Program-made: the position numbers and the translations under genes
NCBI GenBank assembly: GCA_037954015.1
Contig: JAYMYS010000035.1
Coordinates: 1,777,001 to 1,841,000, forward strand
Source of the DNA: Psophocarpus tetragonolobus
Lineage: Eukaryota > Streptophyta > Magnoliopsida > Fabales > Fabaceae
Length of the DNA stretch: 64,000 bases
Reading direction: 5' to 3'
Notes under the pieces: generated by a model
Databases searched by the model: none
What the model was told of the DNA's origin: nothing
Seen by the model: only the letters and a program-made list of their open reading frames with translations
Shown here: positions 33,201-45,993 of the stretch, one piece after another
How the letters are laid out: each line of letters starts with the position of its first letter
How positions within the stretch are numbered: the first letter of the stretch is position 1

Positions 33201-36200
33201 GGGCAAGAAGGAGAAGAGAGGGAAGAAGAAGAACAAGTGGATGTAGTAGAAGTGGAAGAGGTGAACAAGAGGAAGAAGAAGAAGTAGTTGAAGGAGTGGG
33301 GATGATGGAGAAGAAGTGGAAGAAGGAGAACAAGAGGTAGAAAAGCAAGTGGAAGCAGAAGAAGGAGAAAAAGAGGCATATGACGAAGGAAAGGAAGAAG
33401 AAGAAGGAGATGAAGAGGAAGAAAAGAAAGGAAAGGAGAGGATGAAGAAGTAGCGGAAGAAAGAGAACAAGAGGAGGCAGGAGAAGTGGAAGAAAGATAA
33501 GAAGAGGAAGAAGAAGGAGAGTAACTAGAAGAAGTGGAAGAAGGAGAAGAAAAGGAACAAGAAGAAGATGTGGAAAGTGAAGAAGTTGAAGAAGGTGAAC
33601 AAGAGGAGGAAGAAGAAGTAGTGGAGGAGGTGAGATGAAGAGGAAGAACTGGAACAAGGAGAAAAGGAGGAAAAAGCAGCAGGAGGGGAAGGGAAGGGAA
33701 GAAGAAGCAGATGAAGTGGAATCTGGAGGGAAAGAGGAAGAAGAAGAAGAAGTGGAGGAAGGAGAACGGGAGGAAGTAGTGGAATGAAAGGAGATGAAAA
33801 AGAAGTGGAGGAAGGAGAACGGGAGGAGGAATAAGAGGTGGCAGAAGGAGAAGAAGAACGCGAAGAAAAGGAAGAAGTGCAAGTGGAAGAAGGAGAACAA
33901 TAGGAAGAAGAAGAAGAAGTGGAAGAATGAGAAAAAGAGGAGGAAGAAGAAGCAATGGAAGGAAAGGCGATGAAGAAGAAGTCGAACAACGAGGTGAAGA
34001 AGAAGGGGAGGAAGAAGAAGTTGTGTAGGCAGAAGAAGGGCAAGACGGAGAAGAGAGGGAAGAAGAAGAACAAATGGATGTAGTAGAAGTGGAAGAAGGT
34101 GCACAAGAGGAAGAAGAAGAAGTAGTTGAAGGAGTGGGGATGATGGAGAAGAAGTGGAAGAAGGAGAACAAGAGGTAGAAATGCAAGTGGAAGCAGAAGA
34201 AGGAGAAAAAGAGGGATATGATGAAGGAAAGTAAGAAGAAGAAGGAGATGAAGAGGAAGAGAAGAAAGGAAAGGAGAGGATGAAGAAGAAGTAGAAGAAA
34301 GAGAAGAAGAGTAGGCAGGAGAAGTGGAAGAAAGATAAGAAGAGGAAGAAGAAGGAGAGTAACCAGAAGAAGTGGAAGAAGGAGAAGAAAAGGAAGAAGA
34401 AGAAGATGTGGAAAGTGAAGAAGTTGAAGATGGTGAACAAGAGGAGGAAGAAGAAGTAATGGAAGGAGGTGAGATGAAGAAGAAGAATTGGAACAAGGAG
34501 AAATGGAGGAAAAGGAAGAAGGAGGGGAAGGGTAGGGAAGAAGAAGCAGAAGAAGTGGAATCTAGAGGAGAAGACGAAGAAGAAGAAGAAGTGTAAGCAT
34601 GAGATTTGGGGTAAGGAGAAGAAGAGGAAGAGCAACAATGGGAAGCAACAGAAGTGGGGGATGGAGAAAAAGAGGAAGGAGAAGACAAAATGGAAAGGAG
34701 AAGAAGTTGTGGAAGGAGAAGAAATGGAAGAAGAGGAAGAAGAAGAAGTGTAACCAGAAGAAGCGAAAGAAGGCGACGAAAATGACGAAGAAGAAAAAGT
34801 AGAAGTAGAAGAAGTGGTAGAAGGAGAGAATAAGAGGAATATGAGGAAGTAGTGGAATGAAAGGAGATAAAGAAGAAGAAGTAAAGGAAGGAGAACAAGA
34901 GGTAGAAATGCAAGTGGAAGCAGAAGAAGGAGAAAAATAGGGATGTGACGAAGGAAGGGAAGAATAAGAAGGAGATGAAGAGGAAGAAAAGAAAGGAGAG
35001 GGGAGGATGAAGAAGAAGTGGAAGAAAGAGAATAAGAGGAGGCAGGACAAGTGGAAGAAAGATAAGAAGAGGAAGAAGAAGGAGAGTAATTAGAAGAAGT
35101 GGAAGAAAGAGAAGAAAAGGAAGAAGAAAAAGATGTGGAAAGTGAAGAAGTTGAAGAAGGTGAACAAGAGGAGGAATAAGAAGTAGTGGAAGGAGAGAAG
35201 GAGAAGAAAAGGAACAAGCAGAAGATGTGGAAAGTGAAGAAGGTGAACAAGATGAGGAAGAAGAAGTAATGGAAGGAGGTGAGATGAAGAAGAAGAATTG
35301 GAACAAGGAGAAAAGGAAGAAAAGGAAGAAGGAGGGGAAGGGAAGGGAAGAAGAAGCATAAGAAGTGGAAGCTGGAGGAGAAGAGGAAGAAGAAGAAGAA
35401 GTGTAAGCATAAGATTTGGGGGAAGGAGAAGAAGAGGAAGAGCAACAATGGGAAGCAACAGAAGTGTGGGATGGAGAAAAAGAGGAAGGAAAAGACGGAA
35501 TGGAAAGAAGAAGAAGTTGTGGAAGGAGAACAAATGGAAGAAGAGGAAGAAGAAGAAGTGTAAGCAGAAGAAGCGGAAGATGGAGACGAAAATGAACACG
35601 AACAACAAGTAGAAGTTGAAGAAGTGGTAGAAGGAGAGAATAAGAGGAATAGGAGGAAGTAGTGGAATGAAAGGAGATGAAGAAGAAGAAGTAGAAAAGG
35701 AGAACGAGAGGAAGAAGAAGAAGTGGAAGAGTGAGAAAAAGAGAAGGAAGAAGAAGCAATAGAATGGGGATAAAGAACAAGTGCAACAAGGAGGAGAAGA
35801 AGGAGAAAGAAAGGGATATGACAAAGGAAAGGAAGAAGAAGAAAGAGATGAAGAGGAAGAAAAGAAAGGAAAGGAGAGGATGAAGAAGAAGTGGAAGAAA
35901 GAGAACAAGAGGAGGCAGGAGAAGTGGAAGAAAGATAAGAAGAGGAAGAAGAAGGAGAGTAACTGGAAGAAGTGGAAGAAGGAGAAGAAAAGGAAGAAGA
36001 AGAAGATGTGGAAAGTGAAGAAGTTGAAGAAGGTGAACAAGAGGAGGAAGAAGAAGTAGTGGAAGGAGGTGAGATGAAGAAGAAGAATTGGAACAAGGAG
36101 AAAAGGAGGAAAAGGAAGAAGGAGGGGAGGGGAAGGGAAGGGAATAAGAAGCAGAAGAAGTGGAAGCTGGAGGAGAAGAGGAACAAGAAGAAGAAGTGTA

Positions 36201-36459
36201 AGCATAAGATTTGGGGGAAGGAGAAGAAGAGGAAGAGCAACAACGGGAAGCAACAGAAGTGGGGGATGGAGAAAAAGAGGAAGGAGATGACGAAAAGGAA
36301 AGAAGAATAAGTTGTTGAAGGAGAAGAAATGGAAGAAGAGGAAGAAGAAGAAGCGGAAGAAGGGCACGAAAATGAAGAAGAAGAACAAGTAGAAGTAGAA
36401 GAAGTGGCAGAAGTAGTGGAATGAAACGAGATGAAGAAGAAGCGGAAGAAGGAGAACGG

Positions 36460-38620
36460 GAGGAGGGAGAAGAGGTGGCAGAAGGAGAAGAAGAGGAAGA
36501 AGAAGAAGTGGAAGAACAAGAAGAAAAGGTAGAAGTGCAAGTGCAAGAAGGAGAACAATAGGAAGAAGAAGAAGAAGTGGAAGAATGTCAAAAAGAGGAG
36601 GAAGAAGAAGCAATGGAAGGAAAGGGGATGAAGAAGAAGTGGAACAAGGAGGAGAAGAAGAAGGGGAGGAAGAAGAAGTAGTGTAGGCAGAAGAAGGGCA
36701 AGAAGGAGAAGAGAGGGAAGTAGAAGAACAAGTGGATCTAGTACAAGTGGAAGAAGGTGAACAAGAGGAAGAAGAAGAAGTAGTTGAAGGAGTGGGGATG
36801 ATGGAGAAGAAGTGAAAGAAGGAGAACAAGAGGTAGAAATGCAAGTGGAAGCAGAAGAAGTAGAAAAAGAGGGATATGACGAAGGAAAGGACAAAGAAGA
36901 AGAAGATGAAGAGGAAGAAAAGAAAGGAAAGGAGAGGATGAAGAAGAAGTGGAAGAAAGAGAACAAGAGGAGGCAGGAGAAGCGGAAGAAAGATAAGAAG
37001 AGGAAGAAGAAGGAGAGTAACTAGAAGAAGTGGAAGAAGGAGAAGAAAAGGAAGAAGAAGAAGATGTGGAAAGTGAAGAAGTTGAAGAAGGTGAACAAGA
37101 GGAAGAAGAAGAAGTAGTGGAAGGAGGTGAGATGAAGAAGAAGAATTGGAACAAGGAGAAAAGGAGGAAAAGGAAGAAGGACGCGAGGGGAAGGCAAGGG
37201 AAAAAGAAGAAAAAGTGTAAGCATAAGATTTGGGGGAAGGAGAAAAAGAGGAAGGAGAAGACGGAAAGGAAAGAAGAATAAGTTGTGGAAGGAGAAGAAA
37301 TGGAAGAAGAGGAAGAAGAAGAAGTGTAAGCAGAAGAAGCGGACGAAGGAGACGAAAATGAAGCAGAACAACAAGTAGAAGTAGAAGAAGTGGTGAAGCA
37401 GAGAATAAGAGGAATAGGAGGAAGTAGTGGAATGAAAGAAGATAAAGAAGAAGAAGTAGAAGAAGGAGAACGAGAGGAGGGAGAAGAGGTGGTGGAAGGA
37501 GAAGAAGAGGAAGAAGAAGAAGTGGAAGAACGAGAAGAAAAGGAAGAAGTGCAGGTGGAAGAAGGAGAACAATAGGAAGAAGAAGAAGAAGTGGAAGGAT
37601 GAGAAAAAGAGGAGGAAGAAGAAGCAATGGAAGGAAAGGGGATGAAGAAGAAGTGGAACAAGGAGGAGAAGAAGAAGGGGAGGGAAGAACAAGTAGTGTA
37701 GGCAGAAGAACGGCAAGAAGGAGAAGACAGGGAAGAAGAAGAACAAGTGGATGTAGTAGAAGTGGAAGAAGGTGAACAAGAGGAAGAAGAAGAAGTAGTT
37801 GAAGGAGTGGGGATGATGGAGAAGAATTGCAACAACGAGAAAAGGAGGAAAAGGAAGAAGGAGGGGAAGAGAAGGGAAGAAGCAGCAGAAAAAGTGGAAT
37901 CTAGAGGAGAAGAGGAAGAAGAAGAAGAAGTGTAAGCATAAGATTTGGGGGAAGGAGAAGAAGAGGAAGAGCAACAATGGGAAGCAACAAAAGTGGGGGA
38001 TGGAGAAAAAGAGGAAGGAGAAGACGAAAAGGAATGAAAAAGAAGTTGTGGAAGTTGAAGAAATGGAAGAAGAGGAAGAAGAAGAAGTGCAAGCAGACAA
38101 AGCGGAAGAAGGAGACAAAAATGAAGAAGAACAACAAGTAGAAGTAGAAGAAGTGGTAGAAGGAGAGAATAAGAGGAACAAGAGGAAGTAGTGGAATGAA
38201 AGGAGATGAAGAAGAAGAAGTGGAAGAAGGAGAACGGGAGGAGGGAGAAGAGGTGGCAGAAGGAAAAGAAGAGGAAGAAGAAGAAGTGGAAGAACAAGAA
38301 GAAAAGGTAGAAGTGCAAGTGCAAGAAGGACAACAATAGGAAGAAGAAGAAGAAGTGGAAGAATGTCAAAAAGAGGAGGAAGAAGAAGCAATGGAAGGAA
38401 AGGGGATGAAGAAGAAGTGGAACAAGGAGGAGAAGAAGAAGGGGAGGAAGAAGAAGTAGTGTAGGCAGAAGAAGGGCAAGAAGGAGAAGAGAGGGAAGTA
38501 GAAGAACAAGTGGATCTAGTAGAAGTGGAAGAAGGTGAACAAGAGGAAGAAGAAGAAGTAGTTGAAGGAGTGGGGATGATGGAGAAGAAGTGAAAGAAGG
38601 AGAACAAGAGGTAGAAATGC
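36460..38620. repeat. Duplicated segment, offset about 1778 bp
   Basis: 36460-36840 and 38222-38620 share private variants (GAAAAGGTAGAAGTGCAAG, GAATGTCAAAAAGAGG, AGTGGATCTAGTA, GAAGAAGTGAAAGAAGG). The spacing is not a whole number of 1065-bp monomers, so part of an intervening monomer was lost. Confidence 0.7.
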
Positions 38621-41600
38621 AAGTGGAAGCAGAAGAAATAGAAAAGGAGGGATATGACAAAGGAAAGGAGAGGATGAAGAAGAAGTGGCAGAAAGAGAAC
38701 AAGAGGAGGCAGGAGAAGTGGAAGAAAGATAAGAAGAGGAAGAAGAAGGAGAGTAACTAGAAGAAGTGGAAGAAGGAGAAGAAAAGGAAGAAGAAGAACA
38801 TGTGGAAGTTGAAGAAGGTGAACAAGAAGAGGAAGAAGAAGCAGTGGAAGGAGGTGAGATGAAGAAGAAGAATTGGAACAAGGAGAAAAGGAGGAAAAGG
38901 AAGAAGGAGGGGAAGGGAAGGGAAGAAGAAGCAGAAGAAGTGGAATCTAGAGGAGAAGAGGAAGAATAAGAAGAAGTGTAAGCATAAGATTTCGCGGAAG
39001 GAGAAGAAGACGAAGAGCAACAACAATGGGAAGCAACAGAAGTGGGGGATGGAAAAAAAGAGGAAGGAGAAGACGGAAATGAAAGAAGAAAAAGTGGGGG
39101 AAGGAGAAGAAATGCAAGAAGAGGAAGCAGAAGAAGTGTAAGCAGAAGAAGCGGAAGGAGACAAAAATAAAGAAGAACAACAAGTAAAATTAGAAGAAGT
39201 GGTAGAAAGAGAGAATAAGAGGCATAGGAGGAAGTAGTGGAATGAAAGGAGATGAAGAAGAAGAAGTGGAACAAGGAGAACGGGAGGAGGTAGATGAGGT
39301 TGCAGAAGGAGAAGAAGAGTAAGAAGAAGAAGTGGAAGAATGAGAAGAAAAGAAAGAAGTGCAGTGGAAGAAGGAGAATAATAGGAAGAAGAAGAAGAAG
39401 TGGAAGAATGAGAAAAAGAGGAGGAAGAAGAAGCAACGGAAGGAAAGGGGATGAAGAAGAAGTGTAACAAGGACGAGAAGAAGAAGGGCAGGAAGAAGAA
39501 GTAGTGTAGGCAGAAGAAGCAATGGAAGGAGGTGAGATGAAGAAGAAGAATTGGAACAAGGAGTAAAGGAGGAAAAGGAAGAAGGAGGGGAAGGGAAGGG
39601 AAGAAGAAGCAGAAGAAGTGGAAGCTGGAGGAGAAGAGGAAGAAGAAGAAGAAGTGTATGCATAAGATTTGGGGGAAGGAGGAGAAGAGGAAGAGAAACA
39701 AAGGGAAGCAACAGAAGTGGGGGATAGAGAAAAAGAGGACGGAGAAGACGGAAAGGAAAGAAGAAGAAGTTGTGGAAGGAGAAGAATTGTAAGCAGAAGA
39801 AGCGGAAGAAGGAGATAAAAATGAAGAAGAACAACAAGTAGAATTAGAAGAAGTGGTAGAAGGAGAGAATAAGAGGAATAAGAGGAAGTAGTGGAATGAA
39901 AGGAGATGAAGAAGAAGAAGTGGAAGAAGGAGAACGGGAGGAGGAAGAAGAGGTGGCAGAAAGAGAAGAAGAGGAAGAAGAAGAAGTGGAAGAACGAGAA
40001 GAAAAGGAAGAAGTGCAAGTGGAAGAAGGAGAGCAATAGGAAGAAGAAGAAGTGGAAGAATGAGAAGAAGAGGAGGAAGAAGAAGCAATGGAAGGAAAGG
40101 GGATGAAGAAGAAGTGGAACAAGGAGGAGAAGAAGAAGGGGAGGAAGAAGAAGTAGTGTAGGCAGAAGAAGGGCAAGAAGGAGCAGAGAGGGAAGAAGAA
40201 GAACAAGTGGATGTAGTAGAAGACGAAGAAGGTGAACAAGAGGAAGAAGAAGAAGTAGTTGAAGGAGTGGGGATGATGGAGAAGAAGTGGAAGAAGGAGA
40301 ACAAGAGGTAGAAATGCAAGTGGAAGCAGAAGAAGGAGAAAAAGAGGGATATGACGAAGGAAAGGAAGAAGAAGAAGGAGATGAAGAGAAAGAAAGAAAG
40401 GAAAGGGGAGGATGAAGAAGAAGTAGAAGAAAGAGAACAAGAGGAGGCAGGAGAACTGGAAGAAGGAGAAGAAAAGGAAGAAGAAGAAGATGTTGAAAGT
40501 GAAGAAGGTGAACAAGAGGAGGAAGAAGAAGTAGTGTAAGCGGAAGAAGATGAAGAAGGAAGAAGCAGAAGAAGAAGTGGAAGAATGAGAAGAAAAGGAA
40601 GAAGTGCAAGTGGAAGAGGGAGAATAATAGGAAGAAGAAGAAGAAGTGGAAGAAAGAGAAGAAGAGCAGGCAAGAGAAGTGGAAGAAAGATAAGAAGAGG
40701 AAGAAGAAGGAGAGTAACTAGAAGAAGTGGAAGAAGGAGAAGAAAAGGAAGACGAAGAAGATGTTGAAGATGGTGAACAAGAGGAGGAAGAAGAAGTAGT
40801 GGAAGGAGGTCAGATGAAGAAGAAAAATTGGAAAAAGGAGAAAAAGAGGAAGAGGAAGAAGGAGGGGAAGGGAAGGGAAGGCAAGAAGAAGCAGAAGAAG
40901 TGGAATCTGGAGGAGAAGCAGAAGAAGAGGAAGTGGAAGCATAAGATTCGGGGGAAGGAGAAGAAGAGGAAGAGCAACAATGGGAAGCAACAGAAGTGGG
41001 GGATGGACAAAAAGAGGAAGGAGAAGACGGAAAGGAAATAAGAAGTTGTGGAAGGAGAAGAAATGGAAGAAGAGGAAGAAGAACAAGGGTAAGCAGAAGA
41101 AGCGGAAGAAAGAGACGAAAATGAAGAAGAAGAAAAAGTAAAAGTAGAAGAAGTGGTAGAAGGAGAGAATAAGAGGAACATGAGGAAGTAGTGGAATGAA
41201 AGGAGATGAAGAAGAAGAAGTGAAAGAAGGAGAACAAGAGGTACAAATGCAAGTGGAAGCAGAAGAAGGGGAAAAAGAGGGATATGACGAAGGAAAGGAA
41301 GAAGAAGAAGGAAATGAAGAGGAAGAAAATAAAGGAGAGGAGAGGATGAAGAAGAAGTGGAAGAAGAACAAGTGGATGTAGTAGAGGTGGAAGAAGGTGA
41401 ACAAGAGGAAGAAGAAGAAGTAGTTGAAGGAGTGGGGATGATGGAGAAGAAGTGGAAGAAGGAGAACAAGAGGTAGAAATGCAGGCGGAAGCAGAAGACG
41501 GAGAAAAAGATGGATATGACGAAGGAAAGGAAGAAGAAGAAGGAGATGAAGAGGAAGAAAAGAAAGGAAAGGAGAGGATGAAGAAGATGTGGAAGAAAGA

Positions 41601-42810
41601 GAACAAGAGGAGGCCGGAGAAGTGGATGAAGAATAAGAAGAGGAAGAAGAAGGAGAGTAACTAGAAGAAGTGGAAGAAGGAGAAGAAAAGGAAGAAGAAG
41701 AAGATGTGGAAAGTGAAGAAGTTGAAGAAGGTGAACAAGAGGAGGAAGAAGAAGTAGTGGAAGGAGGTGAGATGAAGAAGAAGAATTGGAACAAGGAGAA
41801 AAGGAGGAAAAGGAAGAAGGAGGGGAAGGGAAGAAGAACCAGAAGAAGTGGAATCTGGAGAAGAAGAGGAAGAGCAACAATGGGAAGCAACAGAAGTGGG
41901 GGATGGGGAAAAAGAGGAAGGAGAAGACGGAAAGGAAAGAAGAAGAAGTTGTGGAAGGAGAAGACATGGAAGAAGAGGAAGAAGAAGAAGTGTAAGCACA
42001 AGAAGCGGAAGAAGGAGACGAAAATTAAGAACAACAACAAGTAGAAGTAGAAGAAGTGGTAGAAGGAGAGAATAAGAGGAATAGGAGGAAGTAGTGGAAT
42101 GAAACGAGATGAAGGAGATGAAGAGGAAGAAAAGAAAGGAAAGGAGAGGATGAAGAAGAAGTGGAAGAAAGAGAACAAGAGGAGGCAAGAGAAGTGGAAG
42201 AAAGATAAGAAGACGAAGAAGAAGGAGAGTAACTAGAAGAAGTGGAAGAAGGAGAAAAAAAGGAAGAAGAAGAAGAAGATGTGGAATGTGAAGAAGGTGA
42301 ACAATAGGAGGCAGAAGAAGTAGTGGAAGTAGGTGAGATGAAGAAAAAGAATTGGAACAAGGAGAAAAGGAGGAAAAGGAAGAAGGAGGGGAAGGGAAGG
42401 GAAGAAGAAGCAGAAGAAGTGGAAGCTGGAGGAGAAGAGGAAGAAGAAGAAGAAGTGTAAGCATAAGATTTTGGGGAACGAGAAGAACAGGAAGAGCAAC
42501 AATGGGAAGCAACAGAAGTGGGGGATGGAGAAAAAGAGGGAGGAGAAGACGGAAAAGAAAGAAGAAGGAGTTGTGGAAGGAGAAGAAATGGAAGAAGAGG
42601 AAGAAGAAGTGTAAGCACAAGAAGCGAAAGAAGAAGACGAAAATGAAGAAGAACAACAAGTAGAAGTAGAAGAAGTGGTCGCAAGGAGAGAATAAGAGGA
42701 ATAGGAGGAAGTAGTGGAATGAAACGAGATGAAGGAGATGAAGAGGAAGAAAAGAAAGGAAAGGAGAGGATGAAGAAGAAGTGGAAGAAAGAGAACAAGA
42801 GGAGGCAAGA

Positions 42811-42825
42811 CAAGTAGATTCCTCT
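42811..42825. other. Polarity switch (GA-to-CT head-to-head junction)
   Basis: Purine-rich sequence ends in GGCAAGACAAGTAGA and pyrimidine-rich sequence begins TTCCTCTCCATCCCCC within a few bases, with at most a few bases of filler. The left arm stops at the GAGAACAAGAGGAGGC phase of the monomer, while the right arm, read on its GA strand, stops at the GTGGGGGATGGAGA phase. The two arms therefore meet at different monomer positions, and the junction is an inversion-type breakpoint, not a perfect palindrome centre. Confidence 0.85.
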
Positions 42826-45800
42826 CCATCCCCCACTTCGGTTGCTTCCCATTGTTGCTCTTCCTCGTCTTCTTCTTCTTCCTCTTGTTCACCTTCTTCA
42901 ACTTCTACTACATCCACATGTTCTTCTTCCACTTCTTCTCCTTCCACAACTTCTTCTTCTTTCCTTTCCGTCTTTTCCTTCCTCTTTTTCTCCATCCCCC
43001 ACTTCTGTTGCTTCCCATTGTTGCTCGTCCTCTTCTTTTCCTTCCCCCAAATCTTATGCTTACACTTCTTCTTCTTCCTCCTCTTCTCCTCCGGATTCCA
43101 CTTCTTCTGGTTCTTCTTCCCTTCCCTTCCCCTCCTTCTTCCTTTTCCTCCTTTTCCTTCTTTTCTCCTTGTTCCAATTCCTCTTCTTCATCTCACCTCC
43201 TTCCACTACTTCTTCTTCCTCCTCTTGTTCACCTTCTTCACTTTCCACATCTTCTTCTTCTTCCTTTTCTTTTCCTTCTTCCACTTCTTCTAGTTACTCT
43301 CCTTCTTCTTCCTCTTCTTATCATTCTTCCACTTCTCCTGCCTCCTTTTCTTTTCCTTCTTCCCACTTCTTCTTCATCCTCTCATTTCCTTTCTTTTCTT
43401 CCTCTTCATCTGCTTCTTCTTCTTCCTTTCCTTCGTCATATCCCTATTTTTCTCCTTCTTCTGCTTCCACTTGCATTTCTACCTCTTGTTCTCCTTTTTC
43501 CACTTCTTCTCCATCATCCCCACTCCTTCAACTATTCTTCTTCTTCCTCTTGTTCACCTTCTTCCACCTCTAATACATACTTGTTCTTCTTCTTCCCTCT
43601 CTTCTCCTTCTTGCCGTTCTTCTGCCTACACTACTTCTTCTTCCTCCCCTTCTTCTTCATCCCTTTTCCTTCCATTGCTTCTTTTTCCTCCTCTTTTTCT
43701 GATTGTTCCACTTCTTCTTCTTCTTCCTATTGTTCTCCTTCCTCCACTTGCACTTCTTCCTTTTCTTCTCGTTCTTCCACTTCTTCTTCTTCCTCTTCTT
43801 CTCCTTCTGCCACAAATTCTCCCTCCTCCGGTTCTCCTTATTCCACTTTTTCTTCTTCATCTCCTTTCATTCCACTACTTCTACCACTTCTTCGTCTCCT
43901 TCTTCCGCTTCTTCTGTTTACACTTCTTCTTCTTCCATTTCTTCTCCTTCGACAACTTCTTCTTCTTTCCGTTCCGTCTTCTCCTTCCTCTTTTTATCCA
44001 TCCCCACTTTTGTTGCTTCCCATTGTTGCTCGTCCTCTTCTTTTCCTTCCCCCAAATCTTATGCTTACACTTCTTCTTCTTCTTCCACTTCTCCTCTAGA
44101 TTCCATTTCTTCTGCTTTTTCTTCCTCTTCTTATCTTTCTTCCACTTCTCTTGCCTCCTCTTGTTCTCTTTCTTCCACTTCTTCTTCATCCTCTCCTTTC
44201 CTTCCTTTTCTTTCTCTTCATCTCCTCCTTCTTCTTCCTTTCCTTCGTCATATCCCTCTTTTTCTCCTTCTTCTGCTTCCGCTTGCATTTCTAACTCTTG
44301 TTCTCCTTCTTCCACTTCTTCTCAATCATCCACACTCCTTCAACTACTTCTTCTTCATCCTCTTGTTCACCTTCTTCCATTTCTGCTACATCCACTTGTT
44401 CTTCTTCTTCCCTCTCTTCTCCTTCTTCCCCTTCTTCTGCCTACACTACTTCTTCTTCCTCCCCTTCTTCTTCTCCTCCTTGTTCTACTTCTTCTTCTTT
44501 CCCCTTTCCTTCCATTGCTTCTTCTTCCTCCTCTATTTCTTATGCTTACACTTCTTCTTCTTCTTCCTCTTTTCCTCCAAATTCCACTTCTCTACTTCTT
44601 CTTCCCTTCCCTTCCTTTCCCTTCCTTCTTCCTTTTCCTCCTTTTCTCCTTGTTCCAATTCTTCTTCTTCATCTCACCTCCTTCCACTACTTCTTCTTCC
44701 TCCCCTTGTTCACCTTCTTCACTTTCCACATCTTCTTCTTCTTCCTCTTCTTATCTTTCTTCCACTTCTCCTGCCTCCTCTTGTTCTCTTTCTTCCACTT
44801 CTTCTTCATCCTCTCCTTTCCTTTCTTTTCTTCCTCTTCATCTCCTTCTTCTACCTCCTTTCCTTCTTCATATCCGTCTTTTTCTCCTTCTTCTGCTTCC
44901 ACTTGCATTTCTACCTCTTGTTCTCCTTCTTCCACTTCTTCTCCATCATCCCCACTCCTTCAACTACTTCTTCTTCTTCCTCTTGTTCACCTTCTTCCAC
45001 TTCTACTACATCCACTTGTTCTTCTTCTTCCCTCTTTTCTCCTTCTTGCCCTTCTTCTGCCTACACTACTTCTTCTTCCTCCCCTTCTTCTTCTCCTCCT
45101 TGTTCCACTTTTTCTTCATCCCGTTTCCTTCCATTGGTTCTTCTTCCTCCTCTTTTTCTCATTCTTCCACTTCTTCTTCTTCTTCCTATTGTTCTCCTTC
45201 TTCCACTTGCAGTTCTTCCTTTTCTTCTCGTTCTTCCACTTCTTCTTCTTCCTCTTCTTCTCCTTCTGCCACCTCTTCTCCCTCCTCCCGTTCTCCTTCT
45301 TCCACTTCTTCTTCTTCATCTGCTTTCATTCCACTACTTCCTCCTATTCCTCTTATTCTCTCCTTCTACCACTTCTTCTACTTCTACTTGTTGTTCCTCT
45401 TCATTTTTGTCTCCTTCCTCCGCTTCTTCTGCTTACACTTCTTCTTCTTCCTCTTCTTCCATTTCTTCTCCTTCCACAACTTCTTATTCTTTCCTTTCCG
45501 TCTTCTCCTTCTTCCTTTTCCTCCTTTTCTCCTTGTTCCAATTCTTTTTCTTCATCTCACCTCCTTCCACTACTTCTTCTTCCTCCTCTTGTTCACCTTT
45601 TTCAAATTCTTCACTTTCCACATCTTCTTCTTCTTCCTTTTCTTCCCCTTCTTCCCCTTCTTCTAGTTACTCTCCTTCTTCTTCCTCTACTTTTCTTTCT
45701 TCCACTTCTCCTTCCTCCTCTTGTTCTCTTTCTTCTATTTCTTCTTCATCCTCTCCTTTCCTTTCTTTTCTTCCTCTTCATCTCCTTCCTTCTCTTCCTT

Positions 45801-45993
45801 TCCTTCGTCATATCCCTCTTTTTCTCCTTCTTCTGCTTCCACTTGCATTTCTACCTCTTGTTCTACTTGTTACACTTCTTCTCCATCATCCCCACTCCGT
45901 CAACTACTTCTTCTTCTTCCTCTTGTTCACCTTCTTCCACTTCTACTACATCCACTTGTTCATCTTCTTCCCTCTCTCCTCCTTCTTGTTCTC

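Larger units (their letters stand above)
14141..42818. repeat. Repeat block 2: GA-rich (+ strand) satellite-like tandem array
   Basis: About 28.7 kb, almost only G and A on the + strand (GAA, GGA, GAG triplets), with sparse C and T landmarks. It is the same family as blocks 1 and 3 in the opposite orientation. The landmark GAAGCAATGGAAGGAAAGG recurs at 14155, 15201, 16266, 17331 (variant), about 19196 and 20249, giving a monomer near 1065 bp; longer and shorter units follow. Within a monomer, GTGTAAGCATAAGATTTGGG, CAACAATGGGAAGCAACAG, GAGGGATATGACGAAGG and GTTGAAGGAGTGGGG occur in fixed order. Conserved stops (for example in GTGTAAGC) interrupt every frame of each monomer on this strand. On the minus strand, frames of up to about 1800 codons are open but have no domain content beyond S, L, F and P runs. 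One solo LTR (17881-18720) interrupts the block. No gene is supported. Confidence 0.92.

Noticed and set aside
31570..36966. A 1798-codon minus-strand frame as a gene
   Set aside because: Same composition artefact on the pyrimidine strand of block 2; no domain, start context or neighbour supports it.
42811..42825. A perfect palindrome or hairpin terminus
   Set aside because: The arms meet at different monomer phases and have different higher-order structure, so symmetry is only at the family level.
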